Notes: generated by a model from the letters alone, not told the origin. Positions 51,461 to 62,593 are shown, counted from the stretch's first letter. The stretch is DNA of 64,000 nt from Dyella nitratireducens (GCF_014642835.1 NZ_BMJA01000001.1:911263-975262), one strand, 5' to 3'. Numbers and translations are program-made.

Positions 51461-52320
51461 ACACCCTGCGTTCGCTGTTTCGCCACCGCGCTCACCATCA
51501 CGTAGCTGATGATCATCAGCAGAAACCATGATCCCAGTTTCGACAGCGGCACCATGCGCCAACCGTGATGCTGCATGGGATAACGCCATGCGGCACTGAA
51601 AGTGCCGATGTTTTCGGCGAACCAAATGAACATCGCCACAAGCAGGAAACCCAGCAGCAGCGGCATGCGCCGATGCACATGGCGAATGCGGAAATAAACC
51701 CAGGTACGCCCGAACAGCAACGTCACCGCCGCAAACAACAGCCATCGCAAATCAGGTAGAAAGTGATGCGTGAAAAAGTTCGCATAGATCGCCACGGCCA
51801 ACCACGCCGTTGCTGCAAACGGCGGATGCCGCGTGAACCGGAAATCGAACAGCCGCCAAGCCCGTGCGATGTAGCTACCCACCGAGGCATACATAAAGCC
51901 GCTGAACAAAGGCACGCCGCCGATGCGCAGCAGCGATGGCTCCGGATAAATCCACGATCCTACTGAGGTCTTGAAAACTTCCATCACCGTGCCGACGAGG
52001 TGGAAGAGCAGGATTACCTTCGCCTCTTCCAACGTTTCCAATCGGCTGACAATGAGTACGCACTGGATCAGCAACGCAGCGAGGGTGAGAAAGTCGTAGC
52101 GCGCCAACGCGGCATGCGGCGGGTAGAACGCCCAGGAGAGTCCAAGCAGCAACAGCATGCTGCCGCCGAACAAACATGCCGACGCCTGCTTGACGCCGAA
52201 GCAGACGAATTCATGCAAGACCACGGCAAGACGGCCACGCGAATGCGCCCACCTTCCAGCGCGCTCATCCCAGTGGCGCAGCACGCAAAGCACCTTGAGG
52301 AATCCGGTTTCTGTCGCCAT
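51457..52320 (-). CDS. DUF817-family membrane protein
   Basis: The 287-residue protein has about seven hydrophobic helices and matches the DUF817 family in FLTLAALLIQCVLIVSRLET, VGTVMEVFKTSVGSWIYPEP and SGFMYASVGSYIARAWRLF. The signature HFLPDLRWLL and WFAENIGTF are conserved. The function is unknown. The start ATG 52320 (MATETGFLKVL) is preferred over 52359. Its stop codon comes from repeat R5, so the last residues (KQRTQGV) may have been changed by insertion of the repeat. Confidence 0.82.
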   Translation of the reverse strand: MATETGFLKVLCVLRHWDERAGRWAHSRGRLAVVLHEFVCFGVKQASACLFGGSMLLLLGLSWAFYPPHAALARYDFLTLAALLIQCVLIVSRLETLEEAKVILLFHLVGTVMEVFKTSVGSWIYPEPSLLRIGGVPLFSGFMYASVGSYIARAWRLFDFRFTRHPPFAATAWLAVAIYANFFTHHFLPDLRWLLFAAVTLLFGRTWVYFRIRHVHRRMPLLLGFLLVAMFIWFAENIGTFSAAWRYPMQHHGWRMVPLSKLGSWFLLMIISYVMVSAVAKQRTQGV

Positions 52321-52474
52321 TCGCCCTGCCACCACGCGTGTCGCCTGCTTGGCCGGCAAGCCTGGCAGTACGGTATGGCTCGGCGAGCGTAGAAAGTGGC
52401 GAACAGGTGACCATCGGCTCGCAAGAAGGCGGCGAGCCTCGCCACACCGTCACCGGCGCTTACGCATAAACCGC

Positions 52475-52480
52475 TATAAT
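52475..52480 (+). promoter_or_regulatory. Possible -10 element upstream of ettA
   Basis: A consensus TATAAT lies 76 bp upstream of the ettA start codon. No strong -35 hexamer is seen at the normal distance, so this is tentative. Confidence 0.35.
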
Positions 52481-52555
52481 CGGACGTTTGATACCCACGC
52501 CTTTGCGCGTCGCCTGTCCCAACGGGCCGGTCACGCGCATGCCTACGGAGCCAGC

Positions 52556-54217
<1,662 letters not shown>

Positions 54218-54223
54218 CCTGCC

Positions 54224-54375
54224 CCCTCCCCTGCTTGCAGGGGAGGGCTGGGGTGGGGTGGCGAGCGAAAGCTCGCGTCTCGGCTTTGCCGGACTGAACC
54301 TCAGGCATGATTGAGCATCTTCGCGAGATTCGCTTCACCCCACCCCAACCCTCCCCTACTGCACGTAGGGGAGGG
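54224..54375. repeat. Composite 152-bp inverted repeat between ettA and pyrF
   Basis: Two GC hairpins, 54224-54247 (CCCTCCCCTGC / GCAGGGGAGGG) and 54349-54375 (CCCTCCCCTAC / GTAGGGGAGGG), bracket an inner inverted pair around CTGGGGTGGGGTG and CACCCCACCCCAA. The whole can fold as one long stem after the ettA stop. It lacks a U-run. Confidence 0.7.
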
Positions 54376-54443
54376 AGCAGATTGCGACAGCGCAGAAACT
54401 ACAACGCTTACATCAATTCGTAGTTTGGCAAGGAGAGAGACCC

Positions 54444-55262
54444 ATGCATTTCATGCAATCCCTGCAAGCCGCATGGACCCTCAACAACTCCCTCGTCTGC
54501 GTTGGCCTCGACCCCGAACCCGCCAAATTTCCCGCGCATCTCAAAGGCCGCCCTGATGCGGTATTCGACTTTTGCGCCGCGATCGTCGACGCCACCGCCG
54601 ACCTGGTCTGCAGCTACAAACCGCAAATCGCCCACTTCGCGGCCCTGCGCGCAGAAGTAGCGCTGGAACGCCTGATCGCGCACATCCACGCCAAGCATCC
54701 GCGCATACCAGTGATCCTCGATGCCAAGCGCGGCGATATCGGCAGCACGGCGCAGCATTACGTCACCGAAGCATTCGAACGTTTCGGTGCCGATGCGGTA
54801 ACGCTGAACCCTTATCTCGGCCGCGATTCCGCGCAGCCATTCCTCGATCGCGCAGACAAAGGCGTGATCTTGCTTTGCCACACATCCAATCCCGGCGCTG
54901 CCGATCTGCAGGACTTGGACGTGGCCGGTAAGCCGCTTTACCAGCATGTCGCGCGCATCATTGCGCAGGAATGGAATACGCACGGCAATTGCGCCCTGGT
55001 TACCGGCGCCACGTATCCGGAACAACTGGCCGAGGTGCGCGCACTGATCGGCGATACGCCATTGCTGGTCCCCGGGATCGGCGCGCAAGGCGGCGACGTG
55101 CAAGCCGTGGTACGCAACGGCCAGACCGTCGCCGGCACCGGCCTGATGATCAATTCATCCCGCGCGATTCTTTATGCCGGCAATGATGAGAATTTTGCCG
55201 ACGCGGCGCGCAAGGCAACACTCGACCTGCGCGACAGCATCAATCAGTATCGGATGCGTTGA
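54444..55262 (+). CDS. pyrF: Orotidine 5'-phosphate decarboxylase
   Basis: The 272-residue protein is the long form of OMP decarboxylase, with [19 protein letters not shown], where the catalytic Lys and Asp lie, plus [15 protein letters not shown] near the start and [19 protein letters not shown], which holds the phosphate-binding loop. It completes UMP synthesis. An AAGGAGAGAG ribosome-binding site precedes the ATG. Confidence 0.95.
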   Translation: MHFMQSLQAAWTLNNSLVCVGLDPEPAKFPAHLKGRPDAVFDFCAAIVDATADLVCSYKPQIAHFAALRAEVALERLIAHIHAKHPRIPVILDAKRGDIGSTAQHYVTEAFERFGADAVTLNPYLGRDSAQPFLDRADKGVILLCHTSNPGAADLQDLDVAGKPLYQHVARIIAQEWNTHGNCALVTGATYPEQLAEVRALIGDTPLLVPGIGAQGGDVQAVVRNGQTVAGTGLMINSSRAILYAGNDENFADAARKATLDLRDSINQYRMR

Positions 55263-55299
55263 TTCATCCGACACTTTTTCTTTCGAGGAACGCGCATCC

Positions 55300-56265
55300 A
55301 TGCCGAACTTCGATCGTGACATCAATCTGCAACGAAGACGCTGGCTGCAGGCAGCGAGCGTGTCGCTGGGCGCCGCTGCAATAGGAACCTTGCCTTGCAC
55401 ACTCCGCGCCGCATCGGCGTCGCGCTCGCGCCTCATTCTGCTGGGCACGGCTGGCGGCCCCACGCCGAAACCGACGCGTTCCGCGCCAGCCAATGCGGTC
55501 GTGGTCGACGGTGTCATCTATGTGATCGATTGCGGCAACGGCATCGCTCGCCAGATGGTGAAGGCAGGGCTGGATCTCGGCGCTATCCGGCAGGTTTTCA
55601 TCACGCATCAGCATTCGGACCACAACGCTGATTACGGCAACCTGCTGTGGCTGGCCTGGGCAGCCAAGCTGCACACACGGGTCGATACCTGGGGACCGCC
55701 GCCACTCATCGAGATGACACGGCTGTTCCTGCAGATGAACGACTATGACATCCGCATCCGGATGGCCGATGAGGGGCGCCCGCCGCTGGCACCGCTGATT
55801 GTGCCGCATGAAATCACCCAGGGCGGTGTGGTGATGCAGGATGAGCGCGTCAAGGTGACGGCTGCACTGGTGCAGCATCCGCCGGTATCACCTGCCTTTG
55901 CCTACCGCTTCGACTGCCCGGATCGCTCCATCGTTTTTTCCGGCGACACACGGCCTTCGGAAAACCTGGTCAGACTCGCGCACGGTGCGGACGTGCTGGT
56001 GCATGAAGTGATGTATCTGCCGGCGTTGGACAAGCTGATCGCCAGCGAGCCCCATGCCAAGACGCTGCGCGAGCACTTGCTGGCCAGCCACACCACCACT
56101 GAACAGGTGGGGCGCATCGCCACCGAGGCCGGCGTGAAAACGCTGGTGCTCAACCACTTTGTGCCGGGTGGCGACCCCAGCCTTACCGATGAGGTATGGC
56201 GTGAAGCGGTTGCTCCGCACTTCAAGGGTCGGCTGATCGTCGGGCGTGATTTGATGGAAATCTGA
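55300..56265 (+). CDS. Tat-exported metallo-beta-lactamase-fold hydrolase
   Basis: The 321-residue protein has an N-terminal twin-arginine-type signal (QRRRWLQAASVSLGAAAIG, residues 11-29). A metallo-hydrolase domain follows, with THQHSDHNAD giving His103, His105, Asp107 and His108. Later ligands lie in FSGDTRPSEN, VLVHEVMYLPA and NHFVPGGDP. The pattern resembles RNase Z/arylsulfatase-type enzymes (ElaC-like fold), but the export signal argues for an extracytoplasmic hydrolase. It begins 37 bp after pyrF. The substrate is unknown. Confidence 0.85.
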   Translation: MPNFDRDINLQRRRWLQAASVSLGAAAIGTLPCTLRAASASRSRLILLGTAGGPTPKPTRSAPANAVVVDGVIYVIDCGNGIARQMVKAGLDLGAIRQVFITHQHSDHNADYGNLLWLAWAAKLHTRVDTWGPPPLIEMTRLFLQMNDYDIRIRMADEGRPPLAPLIVPHEITQGGVVMQDERVKVTAALVQHPPVSPAFAYRFDCPDRSIVFSGDTRPSENLVRLAHGADVLVHEVMYLPALDKLIASEPHAKTLREHLLASHTTTEQVGRIATEAGVKTLVLNHFVPGGDPSLTDEVWREAVAPHFKGRLIVGRDLMEI

Positions 56266-56297
56266 TCGTCCGGAACTGTCCCTCGTTTGCCAGTGCT

Positions 56298-56373
56298 GTA
56301 GGTTGGGTTAGCGCAGCGTAACCCAACATTTTCGGGCGGCATTGTTGGGTTACGCTGCGCTAACCCAACCTAC
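56298..56373. repeat. Palindromic repeat, family 4 (GGTTAGCGCAGCG type)
   Basis: Perfect 30-bp inverted arms (56298-56327 and 56344-56373) share the GTAGGTTGGG end with family 1 but continue TTAGCGCAGCGTAACCCAAC. The spacer is 16 bp. It lies in the gap after the hydrolase gene. Confidence 0.9.
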
Positions 56374-56526
56374 GACTGGCGTCCTAGCTCCCAATGCTGG
56401 GACATTGCCAGTCTTAAGCCACTCCGCGCACCTGTTTCCAGCTCTCCCCCGCCCAACGGCACTGTGTCAGTATCACCCGCGGAAATCGGCCCTTGCGCCG
56501 GTCGGGGAATCCTCAAGAGGGAACGT

Positions 56527-58554
56527 ATGCGGACGTTGAATGAGCAGGCTCGGGACGTGGTCTCAAAAACTTGCGGTTTTATGCAGCGGGCAATGTTGAC
56601 GGTGGGGTTGGTCGTACTGGCGCTGGGTTCGGTACAGCGCGTTTATGCCGCCAGCCCCGATCCATCGCTGGTATCGAAAATCAACGCGGCCACGTTCGAA
56701 GTGGTGATTCCACGCGCGGTAGATGATCCACTCACTTACGAAAAGCCGCTGCCGTTCGATTTGCTGCCGTATGAGGAACGCACCGACAAATATTTTTCCG
56801 TCGGCACCGCCTTTTCGATCGGGCATAACCACTACGTCACCGCGGGTCACGTGTTGCTCGCCGCGGTGGGTGATCTCACCGGTGCACCGGCGCTGCGCGA
56901 CGCCAGCGGCCATGTATACGCCATCGACAAAATCGAGAAATTCTCCCTGCAGCAGGACTTCGTGATGTTCTCGCTGAAGGAGCAGCCCAAAGCCAATGCC
57001 GCGCTGGCCACGAACACCAAGGCCGCGTTGAACAGCGTGGTGTATGCGGTAGGCAATGCGCTGGGCACCGGCGTGGTGATTCGCGACGGCCTATATACCT
57101 CCGATACGCCGGAAGACGAAAACGGCCGTTGGAAATGGATGCGCTTTTCCGCCGCCGCATCGCCCGGCAACAGCGGTGGCCCGCTGCTCGATCAGGATGG
57201 CAAAGTCATCGGCGTCGTGCTGATGAAATCGCCCAACGAGAACCTCAACTACGCGCTGCCGATCGGCGAAGTGCTCAACGCCTCGGACAATCAGGCGGTG
57301 ATGGACAAGCGCATGACCTATCAGCTGGACGTGGTGGAAGACACCCTGACCGGCACGTTCAAGGCCCAGTTCCCGTTGCCGGCGAGCTACGAGGATTTCA
57401 GCAGCACGTATCTGAAGCTGCTCTACACCCAAGGTGACAAGGAGCTGAAAGAGCTGCTGCAACAGCAAGGCAACGATCTGTTCCCGCACGGTGCCGGCTC
57501 CAACCACATCCTGCACGACACGCCGGAGCTGAGCCTGTTTCCCGAGCTGATCGTGCGCAACCGCAGCGGTCAGTGGACGTACACGGGACGCGAACTCAAC
57601 CGCGTGCCGCTCAGCGGCAACGGTTACGTGGCCAGCGGTTACGTAGGCCACAACTTCCTGATGCATCTGCGCCGCCCCGACGACATGAAGGCGGCCACGT
57701 TCTACAACGATCCCAAGCAGATGATGGATCTGGTCCTGAAAACCGGCTTCTGGACACGCGAAGTCGGCCCGGAAAGGATCAAGATCACGTCGCTGGGCAA
57801 TCCAGTCAGCAACACAAGCTATACGGACAACTGGCAACGTCACTGGAAAGTGCTGGTGTGGTCGCTGCCGTACATCAATGCGCAAATGGCCGTGTTTGCT
57901 CTGCCGGTGCCGGATGGTTACGCCATCATGATGCGTATGACACCTTCCATGAGCACGCATGACAGCCTGGCCGACATGACCGCGCTCACCGATTTCTTCA
58001 ATGTCGACTACGGCGCCACGCTCGCGCAGTGGAAGGAATTCCTTGCCGAACCATCCCTGCTGCCTGACGTGTTGAAGGATGCGAACATCAATTTCGACTA
58101 CGGCAAGCAACTCAGCTACGACTCCAGCAACATTGCTTTCAACTACCCATCCACGCTGCAACCGATCGCACCGGACAACATGCTTTCAGTGGGCGTCGGC
58201 TATTACCAGGACCACGGCAAATTCGCGCTGCAGACTGGCGTGATCGAGATTCGCAAGAACATCACCGATCCCGACCGCATCAGCATCAAGCGGCACATCG
58301 CTCCCAGCCCTGATCTCGATGACAACTTCAAGGAAGCCTGGGGCAAGTTGCAGCACAAACAGCATCCGTTCGACGGTGTGCCGTACAACGATGGCGACGA
58401 GATGGATGTGGCGACGGTGATCAAGGCACCCGACGGTGATGCAGCATCCGAGTTGTACACCGCGTTCTATGCCACTCAGGGAACGCACAAGCCGGAAGCG
58501 ATGAAGGCGAAACTGAAGCTGTTGACGCAGCAGTTCAAGGTGAAGTCGCACTGA
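56527..58554 (+). CDS. Exported trypsin-like serine protease with long C-terminal region
   Basis: The 675-residue protein has a signal peptide (hydrophobic core about 22-38, cleavage near YAA). A trypsin-like fold follows, with His108 in YVTAGHVLL, Asp144 in LQQDFVMFSL and Ser216 in SPGNSGGPLLD. The remaining 430 residues (about 245-675) match no family known to me. That part has beta-rich segments and several Trp/Tyr-rich motifs (RSGQWTYTGRELNRVPLSGN). GAGGGAA precedes ATG 56527. The unusual length beyond the protease and the lack of a PDZ domain set it apart from DegP. Confidence 0.85.
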   Translation: MRTLNEQARDVVSKTCGFMQRAMLTVGLVVLALGSVQRVYAASPDPSLVSKINAATFEVVIPRAVDDPLTYEKPLPFDLLPYEERTDKYFSVGTAFSIGHNHYVTAGHVLLAAVGDLTGAPALRDASGHVYAIDKIEKFSLQQDFVMFSLKEQPKANAALATNTKAALNSVVYAVGNALGTGVVIRDGLYTSDTPEDENGRWKWMRFSAAASPGNSGGPLLDQDGKVIGVVLMKSPNENLNYALPIGEVLNASDNQAVMDKRMTYQLDVVEDTLTGTFKAQFPLPASYEDFSSTYLKLLYTQGDKELKELLQQQGNDLFPHGAGSNHILHDTPELSLFPELIVRNRSGQWTYTGRELNRVPLSGNGYVASGYVGHNFLMHLRRPDDMKAATFYNDPKQMMDLVLKTGFWTREVGPERIKITSLGNPVSNTSYTDNWQRHWKVLVWSLPYINAQMAVFALPVPDGYAIMMRMTPSMSTHDSLADMTALTDFFNVDYGATLAQWKEFLAEPSLLPDVLKDANINFDYGKQLSYDSSNIAFNYPSTLQPIAPDNMLSVGVGYYQDHGKFALQTGVIEIRKNITDPDRISIKRHIAPSPDLDDNFKEAWGKLQHKQHPFDGVPYNDGDEMDVATVIKAPDGDAASELYTAFYATQGTHKPEAMKAKLKLLTQQFKVKSH

Positions 58555-58564
58555 CGCAAAAACG

Positions 58565-58592
58565 CCTCCTCCCCTGCTTGCAGGGGAGGAGG
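58565..58592. repeat. GC hairpin downstream of the serine protease gene
   Basis: CCTCCTCCCCTGC (565-577) pairs with GCAGGGGAGGAGG (580-592) over a 2-nt loop, 10 bp after the stop codon. No U-run follows. The core matches 28221 and 54224. Confidence 0.7.
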
Positions 58593-58689
58593 CGGCAAGC
58601 GAAGCTCGCTTTTGGCTGCACCGGGCATCAGCTTGAGTCACACAACTGAAACCTTCAGCCCCATGTGATGCATCACGTCCGCCCGTTAC

Positions 58690-58761
58690 GTAGGTTGGGG
58701 GGAAACCCCAACATGGCGCGAAAAGTGGCATGGCGACGTTGGGGTTTGCACCCCAGCCTAC
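58690..58761. repeat. Palindromic intergenic repeat, family 1 (copy R6)
   Basis: Inverted arms lie at 58690-58712 and about 58738-58761 with a spacer containing GTGGCATGGCGA. The 324-bp gap 58555-58878 otherwise holds only the hairpin at 58565 and the uppP leader. Confidence 0.88.
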
Positions 58762-58878
58762 GACTGCATCTTGCCTACTTGTCGACTTCCATTCGCACTC
58801 CCCTCATCTTTATTTCCGATAATGACCAGCCGGCCCTCCAAGCTGGCCCGATTTCCATGACCCCATAAGGATCGACGC

Positions 58879-59709
58879 GTGAACTTGTGGTTCCTGATTT
58901 TTTTGAGCGTGCTGCAGGGCGTAACCGAGCTTTTCCCCGTCAGCAGCCTTGGCCACACCCTATTGGTTCCTGCGCTGTTCGGCGTGCACATCGATAAGCA
59001 TGCGCCGCAGCTGATTCCCTTTCTGGTCGCCTTGCATCTGGGCACGGCGCTGGCGCTGCTGGTTTATTTCCGCCATCGCTGGATCGCGCTGACTCGCGGC
59101 TTCTTCGCTTCGTTGGCGGGTCGCCACAATGATGAAGGGCACATGATGTGGGCGTTGATCATCGGCACGATTCCCGCCTGCGTGGTGGGGCTGTTGCTGG
59201 AAAAGCGGCTGGAGATGGTGTTCAAGGACCTGCGCATCGTCGCCGTGGCGTTGATCGCCAACGGCGTGCTGCTGTGGCTGGGCGATCGCCTGGAGCGTAC
59301 GCGCCAGCACAAGGCGCCGGAGAAGCTCAATTTTCGCCAGGCCTTCCTGGTTGGGCTGGCGCAGATAGGTGCGTTGATTCCAGGCTTCTCGCGCAGCGGT
59401 CTCACCATGATTGCCGGTTCCGCCACGGGGCTGGACAAGGAAAAGGCTGCCGAATTTTCCTTCCTGCTCGGCACGCCGATCATTCTCGCCGCAGGTGTGC
59501 TGGAAATTCCGAAACTGTTCAAGGCACCGGAGCAACTGGGCACTGCCTTGCTCGGCGGCGTGCTGACGGCAATCGCGGCATGGTTCAGCCTGCGCTTCCT
59601 GATGCACTACTTCGAAGGCCGTGGGCGGCTATCGTCGTTCGGCACGTACTGCGTGATCGCGGGCGCGTTGTTCCTCGGCTGGTTCTTGCTGCATCCCCAG
59701 CCAACCTGA
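58879..59709 (+). CDS. uppP: Undecaprenyl-diphosphatase
   Basis: The 276-residue membrane enzyme has the BacA/UppP active-site motifs [14 protein letters not shown] and [14 protein letters not shown] with eight hydrophobic helices. It dephosphorylates undecaprenyl diphosphate and can confer bacitracin tolerance. The start is GTG at 58879, preceded by AAGG at 8-nt spacing. Confidence 0.95.
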   Translation: MNLWFLIFLSVLQGVTELFPVSSLGHTLLVPALFGVHIDKHAPQLIPFLVALHLGTALALLVYFRHRWIALTRGFFASLAGRHNDEGHMMWALIIGTIPACVVGLLLEKRLEMVFKDLRIVAVALIANGVLLWLGDRLERTRQHKAPEKLNFRQAFLVGLAQIGALIPGFSRSGLTMIAGSATGLDKEKAAEFSFLLGTPIILAAGVLEIPKLFKAPEQLGTALLGGVLTAIAAWFSLRFLMHYFEGRGRLSSFGTYCVIAGALFLGWFLLHPQPT

Positions 59710-59718
59710 GCGTATGGC

Positions 59719-60618
59719 TCATCCTGGCGGTTCGACTGTCCAGCGCGCCGCCACGAAGTCGATGAATGCCCGCGTGCGCGCAGGCAACTGCTTCGACGGC
59801 GACCATACGATGTGCAGTGGCAGCCCCGGCAGCTGCCAATCGTCCAGCACGGTCTCCAGTCGCCGCTGGTCCAGCAAACTTCGCACTTGCCATAGCGCCG
59901 CCACGCCGATGCCCAGTCCGGCGATGGCCGCTGCGTTACAAGCCGCGGCGTTGTCGGCGCTGAAACGTCCGTGTACTTCCACGGCTTGCTTGCGACCACC
60001 GCGGCGATAGTCCCATCGTTGCGGCACGGGTTCGGCCGTTCGACGCACGATGCACGCGTGCTTGCGCAGATCGGCCGGCGTGCGCGGATAGCCGTGACGC
60101 GCGAAATAACCAGGCGCGCCGATCGTCACCATGCGCAGCATGCCCAGTTGGCGCGCGTGCAGGCGGCTTGCAGGTAATTCGCCGAGCCGAACCGCAGCGT
60201 CCAGTTTTTCGCGCTGCAGATCGGCGCGATGATCGGCCACCACCAACTCCACGTGCACGTCCGGGTAGCGCTCCATGAAAGCCGCAACTACCGGCACCAG
60301 GTAGGGCGCACTGAATTGGGTGGAACCGCCGACGCGCAGCAGGCCATCGATGCGCGCACCATGGTCGGCCAGCTCCGAGCGCGCCAGATCGATATCCGCC
60401 AACGCGGTTTTGATGCGCGCATGAAATGCCAGCCCGGCATCACTGGGCTGCGCACGGCGCGTCGTGCGTTGAATCAATTCCACGCCCAGCTCGCTTTCCA
60501 ATGCCGCCAACGAGCGGCTCACCGCCTGCAGCGAACGCTGCAGATGCCGCGCGGCGGCACTGAGATTGCCCTGTTCCACCACGGCAATGAAAACGCGGTA
60601 GTCATCCAGGCTGGCCAT
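59719..60618 (-). CDS. LysR-family transcriptional regulator
   Basis: The 299-residue regulator has an N-terminal winged helix-turn-helix (FIAVVEQGNLSAAARHLQRS) and a LysR substrate-binding domain (about 90-295). It belongs to the group with DYRVFIAVVEQ and RTTRRAQPSDAG typical of small-molecule-inducible activators. It is divergent from the small gene/MFS unit that starts at 60725. Its start ATG at 60618 uses a GGGAG inside a direct repeat that may be its own operator. Confidence 0.9.
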   Translation of the reverse strand: MASLDDYRVFIAVVEQGNLSAAARHLQRSLQAVSRSLAALESELGVELIQRTTRRAQPSDAGLAFHARIKTALADIDLARSELADHGARIDGLLRVGGSTQFSAPYLVPVVAAFMERYPDVHVELVVADHRADLQREKLDAAVRLGELPASRLHARQLGMLRMVTIGAPGYFARHGYPRTPADLRKHACIVRRTAEPVPQRWDYRRGGRKQAVEVHGRFSADNAAACNAAAIAGLGIGVAALWQVRSLLDQRRLETVLDDWQLPGLPLHIVWSPSKQLPARTRAFIDFVAARWTVEPPG

Positions 60619-60620
60619 GC

Positions 60621-60673
60621 CGATTCTCCCGATTTTCGGAATGATGCTTCCATCTTAGTGGCGATTCTCCCGA
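60621..60673. promoter_or_regulatory. Candidate LysR operator: two direct repeats
   Basis: CGATTCTCCCGA occurs at 60621-60632 and again at 60662-60673, spaced 41 bp (about four helical turns) apart in the gap between the LysR gene and the divergent small gene/MFS unit. The first overlaps the LysR ribosome-binding site. Confidence 0.5.
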
Positions 60674-60724
60674 ATGGCGCAGCTCCTCAAAATGAGCACC
60701 GGTCCTTCATTGGAGAGCGCTTCC

Positions 60725-60835
60725 ATGTCCAGCTTGCTTCCCGCCGCCATCGATGATGTATGGAAACAAGTGCATCAGCATGGCTCGTTCGAAGATCCCG
60801 AATGGCTTGCCGCGTATCGCGAGACAGTGCCATGA
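60725..60835 (+). CDS. 36-residue small protein coupled to the MFS gene
   Basis: ATG at 60725 with GGAGAG upstream opens a frame that runs to TGA at 60833-60835, which overlaps the MFS start codon (ATGA). The peptide (MSSLLPAAIDDVWKQVHQHG, then SFEDPEWLAAYRETVP) is acidic with an amphipathic helix and has no known match in my memory. Good ribosome-binding site, overlap coupling and normal codon composition argue that it is translated. It may be a leader peptide or a small regulator of the transporter. Confidence 0.55.
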   Translation: MSSLLPAAIDDVWKQVHQHGSFEDPEWLAAYRETVP

Positions 60836-62049
60836 ACAACGCTGTCGCATCGCCAGCGCCGGTTCGATTGTTTGCGGTAGCGACCGCGGTCATCGTGCTG
60901 AGCCTGTACCAGGCGCAGCCATTGATTGGCATGATGACGCGCTCGCTCCACCTCACGCCGGCTGTCGCGGGACTCATATCCACGCTGACGCTGCTGGGTT
61001 ATGCGTGTGGGTTGTTCTTGTTGGTACCGCTGTGCGACGTGTGCGAGAACCGCTCGCTGGTTCTCGCCACGTTGTTCGCCAATGCGTTGACCTTGTTGCT
61101 CGCCGCCTGCCCGATACCGGCTGCTGCATTTCTTGTCGCCAGCGGCTTGACGGGTTTCACCGCGACGGCGATTCAAATGCTGATCCCCATGGCCGCGGCG
61201 ATGGTGCCGGAGGCACAGCGTGGCCGGGTGATCGGCAACGTCATGAGCGGATTGATCCTTGGCGTATTGCTTTCGCGTCCGCTTGCCAGCGTTGTGGCGG
61301 GGCGTTTCGGATGGCGCATGAGCTATTGGGTGCTGGCCGCTGCGGTGGGTGTGCTCACGCTCCTGTTGGCAAAGATGTTGCCACGCCGGTCGCCGCCGCA
61401 TGCCGGCCGTTATGTTGCGCTGCTGTCTTCCATGGCCGGTTTGTTGCGCGAAGAACCCGTGTTACGCCGGCGTGCCTTTGCAGCGGCGCTTTGCTTTGCG
61501 GCCTTCAACGCGTTCTGGAGTACGGTGGTATTGCGCCTTTCGAGCGCACCCTTCGGGCTGAGCGCGGATGGCGTTGCCATCTACGCCCTGGTAGGCGTGA
61601 GCGGCGCGTTGGCTGCCCCGTTTGCTGGAAGACTAGGCGACCGCGGTTTTGACCGCATAGGTACGCACGCCGCGCGGATGGCCGTCGTACTTGCCATGGC
61701 GCTGGCCTGGATCGGCGGCGTGCTGACCACGCATCTGTCCCCGGCTCTATCGCTGAGCCTGCTGGTGATGGCAGCGATCCTGCTCGATGCGGGAACCATC
61801 GCCGACCAGGCGCTGGGGCGCCGTGCGGTGAACCTGCTTCGACCCGAAGCGCGCGGACGAATCAACGCACTGTTCACCGGCATCTTCTTCATGGGCGGCG
61901 CGCTGGGTTCCGCCTTGGCAGGTGTTGTGTGGGCGCGTGCAGGATGGCATGGCGTCTGCCTTGAGGCCATCGCGTTCGCCGTAGCAGCCCTGGTTTATGG
62001 CATGCGCCGCCACAGCACCGCGGTGTTGCTCGCTACCGAAGATTCCTGA
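60832..62049 (+). CDS. Major facilitator superfamily transporter
   Basis: The 405-residue protein has twelve predicted helices. It has the MFS signature region in LGYACGLFLLVPLCDVCENRSL, between TM2 and TM3, and a second-half loop GRLGDRGFDRIG. It is similar to YnfM/YgaY-type drug or sugar efflux pumps. The start at ATG 60832 (MNNAVASPAPVRL) overlaps the small gene stop by 4 bp. The divergent LysR gene suggests an inducible efflux pump. The substrate cannot be inferred. Confidence 0.9.
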   Translation: MNNAVASPAPVRLFAVATAVIVLSLYQAQPLIGMMTRSLHLTPAVAGLISTLTLLGYACGLFLLVPLCDVCENRSLVLATLFANALTLLLAACPIPAAAFLVASGLTGFTATAIQMLIPMAAAMVPEAQRGRVIGNVMSGLILGVLLSRPLASVVAGRFGWRMSYWVLAAAVGVLTLLLAKMLPRRSPPHAGRYVALLSSMAGLLREEPVLRRRAFAAALCFAAFNAFWSTVVLRLSSAPFGLSADGVAIYALVGVSGALAAPFAGRLGDRGFDRIGTHAARMAVVLAMALAWIGGVLTTHLSPALSLSLLVMAAILLDAGTIADQALGRRAVNLLRPEARGRINALFTGIFFMGGALGSALAGVVWARAGWHGVCLEAIAFAVAALVYGMRRHSTAVLLATEDS

Positions 62050-62053
62050 CGTA

Positions 62054-62593
62054 TCAATCGTCCGCTTTCGGATCCATGCCGGGGAACAACACCTCGGTAA
62101 ACCCGAACTTGGTGAAGTCGGTAATACGCGACGGATACAAGCGCCCGATCAAATGATCGCATTCGTGCTGCACCACGCGTGCATGGAAGCCATCTGCCGT
62201 GCGATCGATGCGCTCGCCCTTCGGATCGATGCCTTCGTAGCGAATCAACGAATAGCGATTCACGGCACCGCGCAAGCCCGGTACGGAAAGGCATCCCTCC
62301 CAGCCTTCCTCCATGTCCTGCGACAGCGGCGTGATGACCGGATTGAGCAGGATGGTTTGCGGTACCGGCGGGGCATCCGGATAACGCTCCGATTGATCGA
62401 AACCAAAAATCACCAGTTGCAGGTCCACGCCGATTTGTGGCGCGGCAAGCCCAACACCGCCGGCGGCATGCATGGTTTCGAACATATCGGCAATCAGCGC
62501 ATCGAGTTCGGCGCCGCCGATCATGCTTTCGGGTACGGGCGGAGCGACGCGCAACAGACGCGGATCGCCCATCTTCAGAATGTCGCGGATCAT
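62054..62593 (-). CDS. def: Peptide deformylase
   Basis: The 179-residue metallo-enzyme has the three Def motifs: [11 protein letters not shown] (46-56), EGCLSVPG with Cys101, and [10 protein letters not shown] with His143, Glu144 and His147. It removes the formyl group from nascent proteins. The start ATG 62593 gives the standard [13 protein letters not shown]. It is not next to fmt here, so it may be a second deformylase. It faces the MFS gene tail to tail, with only 4 bp between them. Confidence 0.93.
   Translation of the reverse strand: MIRDILKMGDPRLLRVAPPVPESMIGGAELDALIADMFETMHAAGGVGLAAPQIGVDLQLVIFGFDQSERYPDAPPVPQTILLNPVITPLSQDMEEGWEGCLSVPGLRGAVNRYSLIRYEGIDPKGERIDRTADGFHARVVQHECDHLIGRLYPSRITDFTKFGFTEVLFPGMDPKADD

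Noticed and set aside
49551-51509. A 650-codon plus-strand frame opposite glyA and its neighbour
   Set aside because: Antisense to glyA, which has full family support; the translation is His/Gln/Arg-rich without domains.
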